From Streptomyces sp. QL37 (GTDB lineage: Bacteria; Actinomycetota; Actinomycetes; Streptomycetales; Streptomycetaceae), in contig NZ_PTJS01000001.1 in assembly GCF_002941025.1 (NCBI RefSeq), positions 6,894,604 through 6,958,603 of the forward strand: a stretch of 64,000 nt of DNA, in the 5' to 3' direction. Under the pieces are notes generated by a model. The model worked only from the letters and a program-made list of their open reading frames with translations, was not told where the DNA came from and did not search any database. Positions 25,673 to 35,093 of the stretch are shown here, piece after piece. Position numbers and translations under genes: made by a program. Each line of letters starts with the position of its first letter. Positions within the stretch are counted from its first letter, which is position 1.

Positions 25673-26382
25673 CGCTCCGCCCGCCGGTCCGAGTCCAGCA
25701 GTGCGGACGCCGTGTACCTGCCACTGGCGGGGCGCAGCTCCAGCAGCCGTACGAAGGCGGGTGCCACGCTCTCCGGGTGCGGCCGGGGCCCGGTGTCGTC
25801 GGGCACCGCCGCCGTATAGAGGTCCGTCCCCATGTCACCGGGGTCCACCGCCCACACCCGCAGTCCCGGCTCCTCCTCGCCGAGCACCGCCGCCAGCTGG
25901 TCGAGCGCGGCCTTCGAGGCCCCGTAACCGCCCCAGGTCCCGTACGGCTCGGTGGCCGCGTCCGAGCTCACCGTGACCACCGCCCCGGCCGCCGAGGCCC
26001 GCAGCAGCGGCAGCGCCTCCTGTACGAGCCCGAGCGCCGCGACCACATTCGTCTCCAGCGCCTGCCGCAGCCCCGCCGGCGGCAGCGCCTCCAGCCTCAC
26101 GAGCGGCTCGGCACCCAGCGCGCTCGCGTTGCTCACCAGCATGTCGAGACCGCCCAGCTCCCCGGCGGCGGCCACCAGGGCCGCACGGTGCGCCGGATCC
26201 GTGACATCCCCGGCCACGGCCACCACGCGTGTCCCGTACCGGCCGCCCAGCTCCGCGGCCGTCGCCCGGAGGACCTCCGCCGATCTGGCGCCCAGCACCA
26301 GATCCCAGCCCCTCCCCGCCAGAGCCGCACCGAGCGCGCGCCCCAGCCCCTTCGAACCGCCCGTGATCATCGCGATCGGCAT
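25669..26382 (-). CDS. short-chain dehydrogenase/reductase
   Basis: This 237-residue classical SDR has the cofactor motif TGGSKGLG at about residues 6-13, SNAS in place of NNAG near 83, and a serine in TVSSDA near 135. The catalytic YGASK lies about 13 residues further. ATG 26382 is chosen because GAGGGG lies 9 nt upstream; at ATG 26391 the site would touch the start. It forms an operon with the QueA-like gene by an ATGA overlap. The substrate is unknown. Confidence 0.88.
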   Translation of the reverse strand: MPIAMITGGSKGLGRALGAALAGRGWDLVLGARSAEVLRATAAELGGRYGTRVVAVAGDVTDPAHRAALVAAAGELGGLDMLVSNASALGAEPLVRLEALPPAGLRQALETNVVAALGLVQEALPLLRASAAGAVVTVSSDAATEPYGTWGGYGASKAALDQLAAVLGEEEPGLRVWAVDPGDMGTDLYTAAVPDDTGPRPHPESVAPAFVRLLELRPASGRYTASALLDSDRRAER

Positions 26383-26563
26383 GACAGCCATCCCCTCGAA
26401 CCTCGTGGAGTTCCGACGCCACCAACGTAGGAACGGGGCGAGGCCCGCCGCCTCGTCCATCGGCCGCAGCCGCGTACCGCACTTGGGACTAGGTCCGGAG
26501 CCCCGTACGACGGTGGTCCACAGCCCGATACGGGGGTGGTGGGCCCGCCGGTACGGTGAGCAC

Positions 26564-27709
26564 ATGAGTCATCGCCCACCGTCGGGCCTCGCCGCTGTCA
26601 GTGCCGCGCTGCTCGCCATGAGCCGGCACCTGGAGATGAGGGACGTCCTCAAGACGATCGTCGCCTCCGCCCGCGAGCTGCTGGACGCCGAGTACGCCGC
26701 GCTCGGCGTACCGGACGACCACGGCGGCTTCGCCCAGTTCGTCGTCGACGGCGTCAGCGACGAACAGTGGAAGGCCATCGGACCGCTGCCCCGCCAGCAC
26801 GGCATCCTCGCGGCGATGCTCCACGAGGCGAAGCCCCAGCGGCTCGCCGACGTCCGTGAGGACCCCCGTTTCGAAGGGTGGCCCGACGCGCACCCCGACA
26901 TGTCCGACTTCCTCGGCCTGCCCATCCAGGACGGCGACGAGACGATCGGCGCGCTCTTCCTCGCCAACAAGCGGTGTACCGGCCCGACCGGTGGCTGCAA
27001 CTTCACCGAGGAGGACGAGGAGCTCCTGGGGATCCTCGCCCAGCACGCCGCGATCGCCCTCACCAACGCCCGGCTCTACGAACGCAGCCGTGAGCTCACC
27101 ATCGCCGAGGAGCGCTCACGGCTCGCGCACGAGCTGCACGACGCGGTCAGCCAGAAGCTCTTCTCGCTCCGGCTCACCGCCCAGGCCGCCGCGGCCCTCG
27201 TCGACCGCGACCCGGCGCGCGCCAAGGGGGAGCTCCAGCAGGTCGCCACCCTGGCCGGGGAGGCCGTGGACGAGCTGCGCGCGGCCGTCGTCGAGCTGCG
27301 CCCCGCCGCCCTGGACGAGGACGGCCTGGTCGCCACGCTCCGTACCCAGATCCAGGTCATGGACCGCGCCCACACCGCCCGGGTCACCTTCGAGAGCGCC
27401 GGAGTGCGCGCGCTGCCCGCCGCCCAGGAGGAGGCGATCCTCCGGGTCGCCCAGGAGGCCCTGCACAACGCCCTGCGCCACTCGGGCGCCGGGCAGGTCG
27501 CCGTCACCCTCAGCAGGCACACCTCGGCCATGGTGCTGCGCATCACCGACGACGGCCGCGGCTTCGACACCCACGCCGTCCGGCGCGCGGGGCGTCATCT
27601 GGGCCTCGTCTCGATGCGGCACCGGGCCGGCGGCGTCGGCGGCCGCCTCACCGTCGTCTCGGAGCCCGGCAAGGGCACCACGGTCCAGATGGAGGTCCCC
27701 TGTGGCTGA
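26564..27709 (+). CDS. sensor histidine kinase with GAF domain
   Basis: The product is 381 residues with no membrane helix. A GAF domain (about 25-172, with cysteines at 138 and 145) is followed by a HisKA_3 dimerisation helix, phospho-acceptor H192 in AHELHDAVSQ, and a HATPase_c domain (about 285-380, ITDDGRGFD). The architecture is that of cytoplasmic GAF kinases that sense a small molecule, redox or oxygen state. The response regulator gene overlaps its end by 8 bp. Confidence 0.92.
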   Translation: MSHRPPSGLAAVSAALLAMSRHLEMRDVLKTIVASARELLDAEYAALGVPDDHGGFAQFVVDGVSDEQWKAIGPLPRQHGILAAMLHEAKPQRLADVREDPRFEGWPDAHPDMSDFLGLPIQDGDETIGALFLANKRCTGPTGGCNFTEEDEELLGILAQHAAIALTNARLYERSRELTIAEERSRLAHELHDAVSQKLFSLRLTAQAAAALVDRDPARAKGELQQVATLAGEAVDELRAAVVELRPAALDEDGLVATLRTQIQVMDRAHTARVTFESAGVRALPAAQEEAILRVAQEALHNALRHSGAGQVAVTLSRHTSAMVLRITDDGRGFDTHAVRRAGRHLGLVSMRHRAGGVGGRLTVVSEPGKGTTVQMEVPCG

Positions 27710-28346
27710 CAAGATCATCAAGGTGCTCCTGGTCGACGACCACCAGGTGGTCCGCCGGGGTCTGCGCACGTTCCTCGAGATCCAGGACGACATCGAGGTG
27801 GTGGGGGAGGCGTCGGACGGGGCCGAGGGCGTCGCCAGAACCGAGGAGCTGCGGCCCGACGTGGTCCTGATGGACATCAAGATGCCGGGCACGGACGGCA
27901 TCGAGGCGCTCCGCAGGCTCAGGGAGCTGGAGAACCCCGCCAAGGTGCTGATCGTCACGAGCTTCACCGAACAGCGCACGGTGGTGCCGGCCCTGCGGGC
28001 GGGAGCCTCGGGTTACGTGTACAAGGACGTCGACCCGGACGCCCTCGCCGGGGCCATCCGCTCGGTCCACGCCGGCCATGTCCTGCTCCAGCCGGAGGTC
28101 GCCGACGCGCTGCTGGCCCAGGACGACACCGGGAACGGCACGGGGCGGGGGAGCACCCTGACCGAGCGGGAGCGGGAGGTGCTCGGACTGATCGCCGACG
28201 GGCGCTCCAACCGGGAGATCGCCCGCGCGCTGGTCCTGTCGGAGAAGACCGTGAAGACGCACGTCTCGAACATCCTGATGAAGCTCGACCTCTCGGACAG
28301 GACCCAGGCAGCGCTGTGGGCGGTCCGGCACGGGGCGGCCGGCTGA
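27702..28346 (+). CDS. NarL/FixJ-type response regulator
   Basis: The product is 214 residues. The receiver domain has the acidic pair D12/D13, phospho-acceptor D58 in VVLMDIKMPG, T86-S87 and K108. A LuxR-type DNA-binding domain (LTEREREVLGLIADGRSNREIA) follows at about 148-205. GTG 27702 lies inside the kinase gene, so the pair is translated together. The target genes are unknown. Confidence 0.94.
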   Translation: MADKIIKVLLVDDHQVVRRGLRTFLEIQDDIEVVGEASDGAEGVARTEELRPDVVLMDIKMPGTDGIEALRRLRELENPAKVLIVTSFTEQRTVVPALRAGASGYVYKDVDPDALAGAIRSVHAGHVLLQPEVADALLAQDDTGNGTGRGSTLTEREREVLGLIADGRSNREIARALVLSEKTVKTHVSNILMKLDLSDRTQAALWAVRHGAAG

Positions 28347-28361
28347 CGTCGGCGGCCGTAC

Positions 28362-28460
28362 GCCGGACACCCGCGTGCCGGACACCCGTACGTCGGACCC
28401 GCTCCGAGGGCAGGTCCGCCGGACCCGTTCGCCGGACCCGTTCGCAGGGCCCGTTCGTAG
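28362..28460. repeat. degenerate 12-15 bp tandem repeats
   Basis: Units resembling CGCCGGACCCGTT recur about seven times with small changes, including CGCCGGACACCCG and CGCAGGGCCCGTT. They fill the gap behind the response regulator gene and lead into a chaplin-like fragment. Confidence 0.6.
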
Positions 28461-28567
28461 GACAAGCGGACGGTTTCACTCCGGTCCGAGACAACGTGGC
28501 CGGCAACACGGTCAACGTGGTGGGCCTGCTCAACCCGGCCTTCGGCAACTTCGGCCTGAACGGCTGA
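28460..28567 (+). pseudogene. chaplin-like C-terminal fragment
   Basis: The frame ends DNVAGNTVNVVGLLNPAFGN followed by FGLNG and a stop. This closely resembles the end of a chaplin domain (GNTVNVVGLLNPAFGN, usually followed by TC), the hydrophobic coat protein of aerial hyphae. Here the normal cysteines are absent and no signal peptide precedes it; upstream are only degenerate repeats. It is either a decayed gene end or an assembly joint. Confidence 0.45.
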
Positions 28568-28568
28568 C

Positions 28569-28612
28569 CGACGCCTCGCACCCCGCCGCCCGACGCCTCG
28601 CACCCCGCCGCC
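28569..28612. repeat. 22-bp exact tandem repeat, two copies
   Basis: CGACGCCTCGCACCCCGCCG plus CC occurs twice head to tail at 28569-28590 and 28591-28612, in the gap between the chaplin-like fragment and the next gene. Confidence 0.8.
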
Positions 28613-28652
28613 CGGCCGACTCACCCGAGCCCGCCCGGCGGCAGGGCCCGCG

Positions 28653-29432
28653 CTACCGCCCCCGCTCCTCCACGTACGCGTTGTACGCCGCCACCTGCGC
28701 CCGCCGCGCCACCCGCTCCACCGGCCGCAGCGCCTCGCCCCGGGCCGCGATCTCGGAAGCGCTCACCGCCCCGCCGTGCCCGTTCTCATGGGCCACCGCC
28801 ACCAGCAGACCCACGCGCTGAGCCAGCTCCAGCACCCGCACCGCACGGGGCGGATAGCCCGGAGCCAGCACCTCACGGCCCCGCTCCGCCCGCGCCCGGT
28901 AGGCATCCACGGCAGCCTCCGCGACCGGGCCGGACCCGGCGACATCCAGTCGCGACAGCACCGCCGTCGCATCCCGCAGCGCCTCGGCGAGCTCTCGCTC
29001 CGCCTCGCTGAGCGACGGCACATCGGCGGGCGGCGCCTCCCGGACCGGCAGGCAGCGCCACACCACCTCGACGTGCAGATCCCCGGCGGGCCCCGCCTCA
29101 CTCACCTCCGGCACCAGGCCGTACGGCGCCCCGAACGTGACCACCGCCTCCTCCGCCTCCAGCGCACGGGCGTTGAAGTCCGGCGGCCCGCTGAGCCCCA
29201 GCGGATGCCCGGGCACCGGCAGCGCCACCCGGAAACCGGTCGCACCGAGCCCCCTCAGCCGGCCGAGCGCCAGCGTGAGCCCGACGGGCCCCGCCTCACC
29301 CGGCAGCCCCTCGACGCGGTGCACCGCGTCCTCGCCGACGATCGCCAGCGCGGCGGCGTCCGGTGACACAAGTCCGGCCAAAAGCGCGTTTCCCCATGCG
29401 GCAAGCCGCCCTGAGCGTGGTTCCGAAAGCAT
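28653..29432 (-). CDS. conserved actinobacterial protein, function unknown
   Basis: This 259-residue soluble protein has an N-terminal alpha/beta half (RLAAWGNALLAGLVSPDAAALAI, then TLALGRLRGLGATGFRVALPVPGHPLGL). The helical C-terminal half ends in VERVARRAQVAAYNAYVEERGR. There are no membrane or export signals. It is divergent from an ABC ATPase gene. I recognise it only as a hypothetical protein kept in Streptomyces; no catalytic motif is evident. Confidence 0.8.
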   Translation of the reverse strand: MLSEPRSGRLAAWGNALLAGLVSPDAAALAIVGEDAVHRVEGLPGEAGPVGLTLALGRLRGLGATGFRVALPVPGHPLGLSGPPDFNARALEAEEAVVTFGAPYGLVPEVSEAGPAGDLHVEVVWRCLPVREAPPADVPSLSEAERELAEALRDATAVLSRLDVAGSGPVAEAAVDAYRARAERGREVLAPGYPPRAVRVLELAQRVGLLVAVAHENGHGGAVSASEIAARGEALRPVERVARRAQVAAYNAYVEERGR

Positions 29433-29552
29433 GGGAACAGCCTAGGGAACGGCCCCAGGGCCTGAGCACTCCTCGGGTGGCGTAGGTTTTCCCTGGGAGC
29501 TGTGCCCACAGGCACGCGACGATCTCGACACTGTATGGGGAGACAACGCGCC

Positions 29553-30353
<801 letters not shown>

Positions 30354-30382
30354 TCGCACCACAGCCAACCTCCTCTGCGCCC

Positions 30383-30418
30383 TGTCGGGGAAGGCACTCG
30401 CGGTCCTACGATGACCAT
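30383..30418 (+). promoter_or_regulatory. leaderless promoter of the NfeD-SPFH unit
   Basis: TACGAT (30407-30412) fits a -10 box and lies 6 nt before GTG 30419; TGTCGG (30383) is a weak -35 box with an 18-bp spacer. No ribosome site precedes the start, which supports a leaderless mRNA. Confidence 0.45.
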
Positions 30419-30847
30419 GTGGACATCGACGCGTGGGTGTGGTGGCTGATCGGCGCGGTGGGACTGGGCATCCCCCTCGTCCTGACCGCGATGCCCGAAT
30501 TCGGGATGTTCGCCGTCGGGGCGGTGGCGGCGGCCGTCGTGGCGGCCCTCGGCGGCGGCATCGTCGCCCAAGTCCTGGTGTTCGTCCTGGTGTCGGTCGC
30601 CCTGATCGCGGTCGTCCGCCCGATCGCGGCCAGACACCGGGCGTCCAGGCCCGGGGAGGCCACCGGCATCGACGCCCTGAAAGGCCGTCAGGCCGTCGTC
30701 CTGGAACGGGTGGACGGCAGCGGCGGGCGCATCAAGCTCGCCGGAGAGGTCTGGTCCGCACGCTCCCTCGACGGCGACCAGACCTTCGAACCCGGGCGAC
30801 AGGTGGACGTCGTGGACATCGACGGTGCAACGGCCGTCGTCATGTGA
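30419..30847 (+). CDS. NfeD-like membrane protein
   Basis: The 142-residue product has two or three membrane helices (about 5-25, 28-48 and 50-65) and a C-terminal OB-fold domain (GIDALKGRQAVVLERVDGSGGRIKLAGEVWSARS, ending VVDIDGATAVVM). NfeD proteins pair with SPFH proteins to organise membrane microdomains. The SPFH gene follows 128 bp downstream. The start has no ribosome site. Confidence 0.9.
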   Translation: MDIDAWVWWLIGAVGLGIPLVLTAMPEFGMFAVGAVAAAVVAALGGGIVAQVLVFVLVSVALIAVVRPIAARHRASRPGEATGIDALKGRQAVVLERVDGSGGRIKLAGEVWSARSLDGDQTFEPGRQVDVVDIDGATAVVM

Positions 30848-30975
30848 GCGAACCGGTCACACGGCAGGCCGCAGTCTGCCAAACTCGAAGTCGATCATCA
30901 TGAGAACGAAACCGTCTTGACCGCTCGACCTCGATCACCGCGATCCGTCGGCAACCGAAGGGCACGAGGCACACG

Positions 30976-31905
30976 ATGCAACCGATCATCATCGTCCTGA
31001 TCATTCTGGTGGTGCTCGTCTTCATCGCCCTGATCAAGACGATCCAGGTCATCCCGCAGGCCAGTGCCGCCATCGTGGAGCGCTTCGGCCGCTACACCCG
31101 CACGCTCAACGCCGGGCTGAACATCGTCGTCCCGTTCATCGACTCGATCCGCAACAGGATCGACCTCCGCGAACAGGTCGTCCCCTTCCCGCCCCAGCCG
31201 GTGATCACCCAGGACAACCTCGTCGTCAACATCGACACCGTCATCTACTACCAGGTGACCGACGCCCGCGCCGCGACGTACGAAGTCGCAAGCTACATCC
31301 AGGCGATCGAGCAGCTCACCGTCACCACGCTCCGCAACATCATCGGCGGCATGGACCTCGAACGGACCCTGACCTCCCGCGAGGAGATCAACGCCGCGCT
31401 GCGCGGAGTCCTCGACGAAGCGACCGGCAAGTGGGGCATCCGCGTCAACCGCGTCGAGCTCAAGGCCATCGAACCGCCCACCTCCATCCAGGACTCGATG
31501 GAGAAGCAGATGCGCGCCGACCGTGACAAGCGCGCCGCCATCCTCACCGCCGAGGGCATCAGGCAGTCCGCGATCCTCACCGCGGAGGGCGAGAAGCAGT
31601 CCGCGATCCTGCGCGCCGAAGGTGAGGCCAAGGCGTCCGCGCTGCGTGCCGAGGGCGAGGCCCAGGCCATCCGTACGGTCTTCGAGTCCATCCACGCCGG
31701 AGACCCGGACCAGAAGCTCCTCTCGTACCAGTACCTCCAGATGCTTCCCAAGATCGCCGAGGGCGACGCCAACAAGCTCTGGATCGTGCCCAGCGAGATC
31801 GGCGACGCCCTCAAGGGCCTCAGCGGTGCGTTCGGCAACCTCGGCGGCGGCGCCCCCGGCTTCAACACCGGCACGGAACGCCGGGAGCAGCCCCCGGTCG
31901 AATGA
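30976..31905 (+). CDS. SPFH (stomatin/prohibitin-like) protein
   Basis: The product is 309 residues. An N-terminal membrane anchor (IIIVLIILVVLVFIALI) leads to an SPFH domain (about 22-200: IVERFGRYTRTLNAGLNIVVPF, then REQVVPFPPQPVITQDN). A coiled coil of repeated ILTAEG and AEGEA units (about 190-235) and a Gly-rich tail follow. It forms large membrane rings with its NfeD partner encoded upstream and is probably part of lipid-raft-like scaffolds or protease control. Confidence 0.93.
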   Translation: MQPIIIVLIILVVLVFIALIKTIQVIPQASAAIVERFGRYTRTLNAGLNIVVPFIDSIRNRIDLREQVVPFPPQPVITQDNLVVNIDTVIYYQVTDARAATYEVASYIQAIEQLTVTTLRNIIGGMDLERTLTSREEINAALRGVLDEATGKWGIRVNRVELKAIEPPTSIQDSMEKQMRADRDKRAAILTAEGIRQSAILTAEGEKQSAILRAEGEAKASALRAEGEAQAIRTVFESIHAGDPDQKLLSYQYLQMLPKIAEGDANKLWIVPSEIGDALKGLSGAFGNLGGGAPGFNTGTERREQPPVE

Positions 31906-31989
31906 CCGGGAGACACCTTCGTGCATGATCAGTGAGGCCCCTCGACCTTGAAGGCGGGGAGGCGTCACTGACCATCGAAGGAGATGGCC

Positions 31990-32757
31990 TTGTCCATCTG
32001 GGAAATGCTCGCGGTCTTCGCGGCCGGGATCGGCGCCGGAACGATCAACACCATCGTCGGATCGGGCACGTTGATCACATTCCCGGTCCTGCTCGCCACC
32101 GGGCTGCCCCCGGTCACCGCGACCGTGTCCAACGCGCTCGGGCTGATCCCCGGCTCCATCAGCGGAGCCATCGGCTACCGCGAGGAACTCGCCGGCCAGC
32201 GCCGCCGCATACTGAAGCTGAGCGCCGGGGCGCTGGTCGGCGGCCTCACCGGGGCCACCCTCCTGCTCGCGCTGCCCTCCACCGCGTTCGAGACCATCGT
32301 CCCCGTCCTCGTCACCCTCGCGCTGGTGCTGGTCATCCTGCAGCCCCGCATCAGCAGAGCGGTCCAGCGCCGCCGCGACCGCACCGGCGCCCCCGCCCGC
32401 CTCGACGGCGGGCCCCTGCTGTTCACCGGGATCATGCTGGCCAGCGTCTACGGCGGCTACTTCACGGCCGCCCAGGGCATCATCTACCTCTCCCTGATGG
32501 GCATGCTGCTCGACGACACGATGCAGCGCCTCAACGCCGTCAAGAACGTCCTGGCCGCCGTCGTCAACAGCGTCGCCGCGCTCTTCTTCCTCTTCGTCGC
32601 GCACTTCGACTGGACTGCTGTCGTGCTCATCGCGGTCGGCTCCGCGATCGGCGGCCAGATAGGTGCGAGGGTGGGCCGCAGGCTCAGCCCGGGCTTCCTG
32701 CGCGCCCTGATCGTCGTCGTAGGTACCGCGGCCATCGTCCAACTGCTGCTGCGCTGA
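31990..32757 (+). CDS. TSUP-family permease (TauE/SafE)
   Basis: The product is 255 residues with about eight helices and the TSUP repeats: AAGIGAGTINTIVGSGTLITFPVLLATGLPPVTATVSNALGL in the first half and YGGYFTAAQGIIYLSLMGMLLDDTMQRLNAVKN in the second. The family moves sulfite, sulfoacetate, taurine and similar anions. TTG 31990 is favoured because GAAGGAG lies 6 nt before it; ATG 31984 would touch the site. It follows the SPFH gene by 84 bp and ends at a terminator. Confidence 0.9.
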   Translation: MSIWEMLAVFAAGIGAGTINTIVGSGTLITFPVLLATGLPPVTATVSNALGLIPGSISGAIGYREELAGQRRRILKLSAGALVGGLTGATLLLALPSTAFETIVPVLVTLALVLVILQPRISRAVQRRRDRTGAPARLDGGPLLFTGIMLASVYGGYFTAAQGIIYLSLMGMLLDDTMQRLNAVKNVLAAVVNSVAALFFLFVAHFDWTAVVLIAVGSAIGGQIGARVGRRLSPGFLRALIVVVGTAAIVQLLLR

Positions 32758-32762
32758 CGGAC

Positions 32763-32799
32763 GGAGCCCGCCCCTCCGGTACGAGGGACGGGCTCCGCA
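32763..32799. terminator. terminator between TSUP and HNH genes
   Basis: CGGAGCCCGCCCCTC pairs with GAGGGACGGGCTCCG around the loop CGGTAC, with one mismatch, between two convergent stop codons. Confidence 0.7.
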
Positions 32800-32823
32800 G
32801 TTCACCCGGGGGAGACGAGGCGC

Positions 32824-33330
32824 CTACGCCGCGGAGTGGGCCAGCCACTCCGGCAGCGCCGACCGGCCACCGGCACCCAGCGCGAGCAGCATCGCGTCCG
32901 CCGGCGAAGGCACGAACGGCTCCCGCAGCAGCGGCATGCCCGCCTGCTCCGGCGTCCGCGCCGCCTTGCGGTGGTTGTCCTCCGCGCACGAGGCCACGGT
33001 GTTCAGCCAGGTGTCCTGGCCGCCCTGGGCCCGCGGGACCACGTGGTCCACGGTGCTCGCCCGCCGCCCGCAGTACGCGCAACGGTGCTGGTCCCGTATG
33101 AGGACACCCCTTCTGGACCACGGCGCGTGTCTTCGGAACGGCACCCGTACGTACCGGCAGAGCCTGATCACCCGGGGTACCGGAATGTCGACGGCGGCAC
33201 CACGCATACGGAGCCCGGGATGCGACTGCTCGACGACAGCCTTGTCCTGCAGGATCAGAACCACCGCACGGTTGAGCGTCACCGTCGACAGTGGCTCGAA
33301 GCTCGCGTTGAGTACAAGTGTGTCCCGCAT
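32824..33330 (-). CDS. HNH endonuclease family protein
   Basis: The 168-residue protein has an HNH domain with paired zinc cysteines C84/C87 in CAYCGRR, the catalytic DH at 95-96 (TVDHVVPRAQGG), N110 in TWLNTVASC and DNHRK at the end. ATG 33330 follows GGGAGG. The N-terminus (RDTLVLNASFEPLSTVTLNRAV) is typical of a widely kept actinobacterial HNH protein whose job, probably DNA repair or processing, is not established. It is transcribed alone. Confidence 0.88.
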   Translation of the reverse strand: MRDTLVLNASFEPLSTVTLNRAVVLILQDKAVVEQSHPGLRMRGAAVDIPVPRVIRLCRYVRVPFRRHAPWSRRGVLIRDQHRCAYCGRRASTVDHVVPRAQGGQDTWLNTVASCAEDNHRKAARTPEQAGMPLLREPFVPSPADAMLLALGAGGRSALPEWLAHSAA

Positions 33331-33418
33331 CCTGCCCACCTCCCGTGTGCCGCCCGTCTGCCGGCGGGCCCGGATCAACTCTGTCCGGGTGAGCCGTGAT
33401 GGACAACGCAATAAAAAG

Positions 33419-33455
33419 TGCCCTGCCCTGATCTCTCCAAGACCAGGGCAGGGCA
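33419..33455 (-). terminator. Rho-independent terminator after the PEBP gene
   Basis: On the minus strand TGCCCTGCCCTG pairs with CAGGGCAGGGCA, followed by CTTTTTATTG. This U-rich end is unusual for the window, and the site lies 17 nt after the stop at 33472. Confidence 0.85.
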
Positions 33456-33471
33456 AACAGCGGGCGAACGT

Positions 33472-34005
33472 TCAGCTTTCGGGGGCGGCGTACTCCCCGA
33501 TCAACTGGGCGCGGCCCAGTGTGTGGAACCGCAGGTTGAATCCGACCACGGCGGGTGAGGCGTCGCTGTCGGGCCCGAGCTTCTCCGTGTCCACCGCGTA
33601 CACGGTGAAGACGTACCGGTGGTTCTCACCGGCAGGAGGCGCGGCACCGCCGAACTCCTTCGCCCCGTAGTCGTTGCGGGCCTGGACGGCGCCCTCGGGC
33701 AGACCCTCGAACGCCCCGCTCCCCGCGCCGGCGGGAAGCTCGGAGACCGAGGCGGGGATGTCGAACACCACCCAGTGCCAGAACCCGCTGCCCGTCGGGG
33801 CGTCCGGGTCGAAGCACGTCACGGCGAAGCTCTTCGTCTCCGCGGGGAAGCCCTCCCACCGCAGCTGCGGCGAGGTGTTCCCCGCCGCGAACACCTGGGC
33901 GTCCGCGAGCACGGCTCCCGGCGCGAGGTCCTCGCTCACCACGGTGAACGAGGGGACCTCGGGATGGAAGTCGTGCGGCAGCGGCGCCCTCTTCGGCTCG
34001 GTCAC
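33472..34005 (-). CDS. YbhB/YbcL-type phosphatidylethanolamine-binding-like protein
   Basis: This 177-residue PEBP family protein has no signal peptide. The ligand pocket motifs are [13 protein letters not shown] (residues 66-78, with D68, P70 and H77) and GKNDYG-type [27 protein letters not shown]. Bacterial members bind anions and may inhibit kinases or proteases; the function is open. Strong Rho-independent termination follows. The Spo0M gene lies 54 bp upstream on the same strand, so both may be in one transcript. Confidence 0.92.
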   Translation of the reverse strand: MTEPKRAPLPHDFHPEVPSFTVVSEDLAPGAVLADAQVFAAGNTSPQLRWEGFPAETKSFAVTCFDPDAPTGSGFWHWVVFDIPASVSELPAGAGSGAFEGLPEGAVQARNDYGAKEFGGAAPPAGENHRYVFTVYAVDTEKLGPDSDASPAVVGFNLRFHTLGRAQLIGEYAAPES

Positions 34006-34059
34006 GTCAGCACCTCTCCTGATCGGCTGTGCGTTCTTCCCCCGACCCTAGAGGGTGCG

Positions 34060-34842
34060 TCAGAGCCAGTTGCGCTGGCCGCCGACCTGCGCGAGCCACT
34101 GGTTGAGATACGCGGCCCAGTCCGTGCCCTGGAAGTCGTTGAGACCCACCTTGAAGGCACGGTAGGAGTCGCTGCCCTCGCTGAAGAGCCCCGGCTTCTT
34201 GTCCATCTCCAGGATGACGTCCATCTCGCGGTCGTCCGCGACGAACGTCAGCTCCACCTGGTTCAGCCCCCGGTACTGCTGCGGGGGGACGAACTCGATC
34301 TCCTGGTAGAACGGCAGACGCTGGCGCGTGCCGCGGATGTGGCCGCGCTCCATGTCGGCGCTGCGGAAGCCGAAGCCCAGCTGCCCGAAGGCGTCCAGGA
34401 TCGCCTGCTGCGCGGGCAGCGGGTGCACGTTGACCGGGTCCAGGTCGCCGGAGTCCAGGGCGCGCGCGATCTCCAGCTCCGTGGTCACCCCGATGTTCAT
34501 GCCGCGCAGCTGCTGCCCGGCGAACATGGTGATGGGCGTCTCCCAGGGGATCTCCAGCCCGAACGGCACGACGTGCACCGCGCCCGCCTGCACCTCGAAA
34601 GCCCCACCGAGGCGCAGCTTGGCGAACTCGATGTCCTGCTTGGTCTCCTGGTCCCCGCCCTCGACCTCGACCCGCGCCTGCAGACCGACCGAGAGTCCCT
34701 CGATCTGCTGGTCCACGGATCCGCCCTGGATCCGCACCTCGCCCTGGACCACCCCGCCAGGGACGACATTGAGTTCGGTGAGTTCGGTCTCGACCGAAGC
34801 ACCGCCGGCACCCATGCTCGCGAGCAGCCGCTTGAAGCCCAT
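34060..34842 (-). CDS. sporulation-control protein Spo0M-like
   Basis: The product is 260 residues and starts GFKRLLASMGAGGASVETELTE, then GGVVQGEVRIQGGSVDQQIEGLSVGLQARVE. This is the arrestin-like beta-sandwich seen in Bacillus Spo0M. Cytoplasmic, with no membrane segments. Spo0M influences sporulation in Bacillus and is very common in Streptomyces. Its role here is probably in morphology or stress, by inference only. Confidence 0.92.
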   Translation of the reverse strand: MGFKRLLASMGAGGASVETELTELNVVPGGVVQGEVRIQGGSVDQQIEGLSVGLQARVEVEGGDQETKQDIEFAKLRLGGAFEVQAGAVHVVPFGLEIPWETPITMFAGQQLRGMNIGVTTELEIARALDSGDLDPVNVHPLPAQQAILDAFGQLGFGFRSADMERGHIRGTRQRLPFYQEIEFVPPQQYRGLNQVELTFVADDREMDVILEMDKKPGLFSEGSDSYRAFKVGLNDFQGTDWAAYLNQWLAQVGGQRNWL

Positions 34843-34928
34843 GTTTTTCCTCCTAGTTCCTGTCCCCTACATACGCGCCATGACCGTAACCGGTTCCCGA
34901 CGCCGCGACCCCAGTACCCTCGGACGCC

Positions 34929-35093
34929 ATGAACGAGGGCATGGACCGTACGCCGCTCACGCGGGAATTCTTCGACAGGCCCGGCCTGGAGGTGGCACCG
35001 GATCTCGTGGGCCGCATCCTCGTCCGGATGTCCGGGCCGCCGGGGGACCCGTACGTCTGCTTCACGTACGGCGCGCCAAGGCGGTCGGCGTGA
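34929..35093 (+). pseudogene. internally deleted DNA-3-methyladenine glycosylase
   Basis: From ATG 34929 the first 33 residues ([29 protein letters not shown]) are the classical start of a Streptomyces alkyladenine glycosylase. The next codons read [16 protein letters not shown], which aligns to the later MFGPPGHLYVYFTYGM motif with several changed residues. About 45 codons between them, including the catalytic Glu region, are missing. A stop follows at 35091, overlapping the start of a second glycosylase gene (GTGA). It is a decayed copy. Confidence 0.7.
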
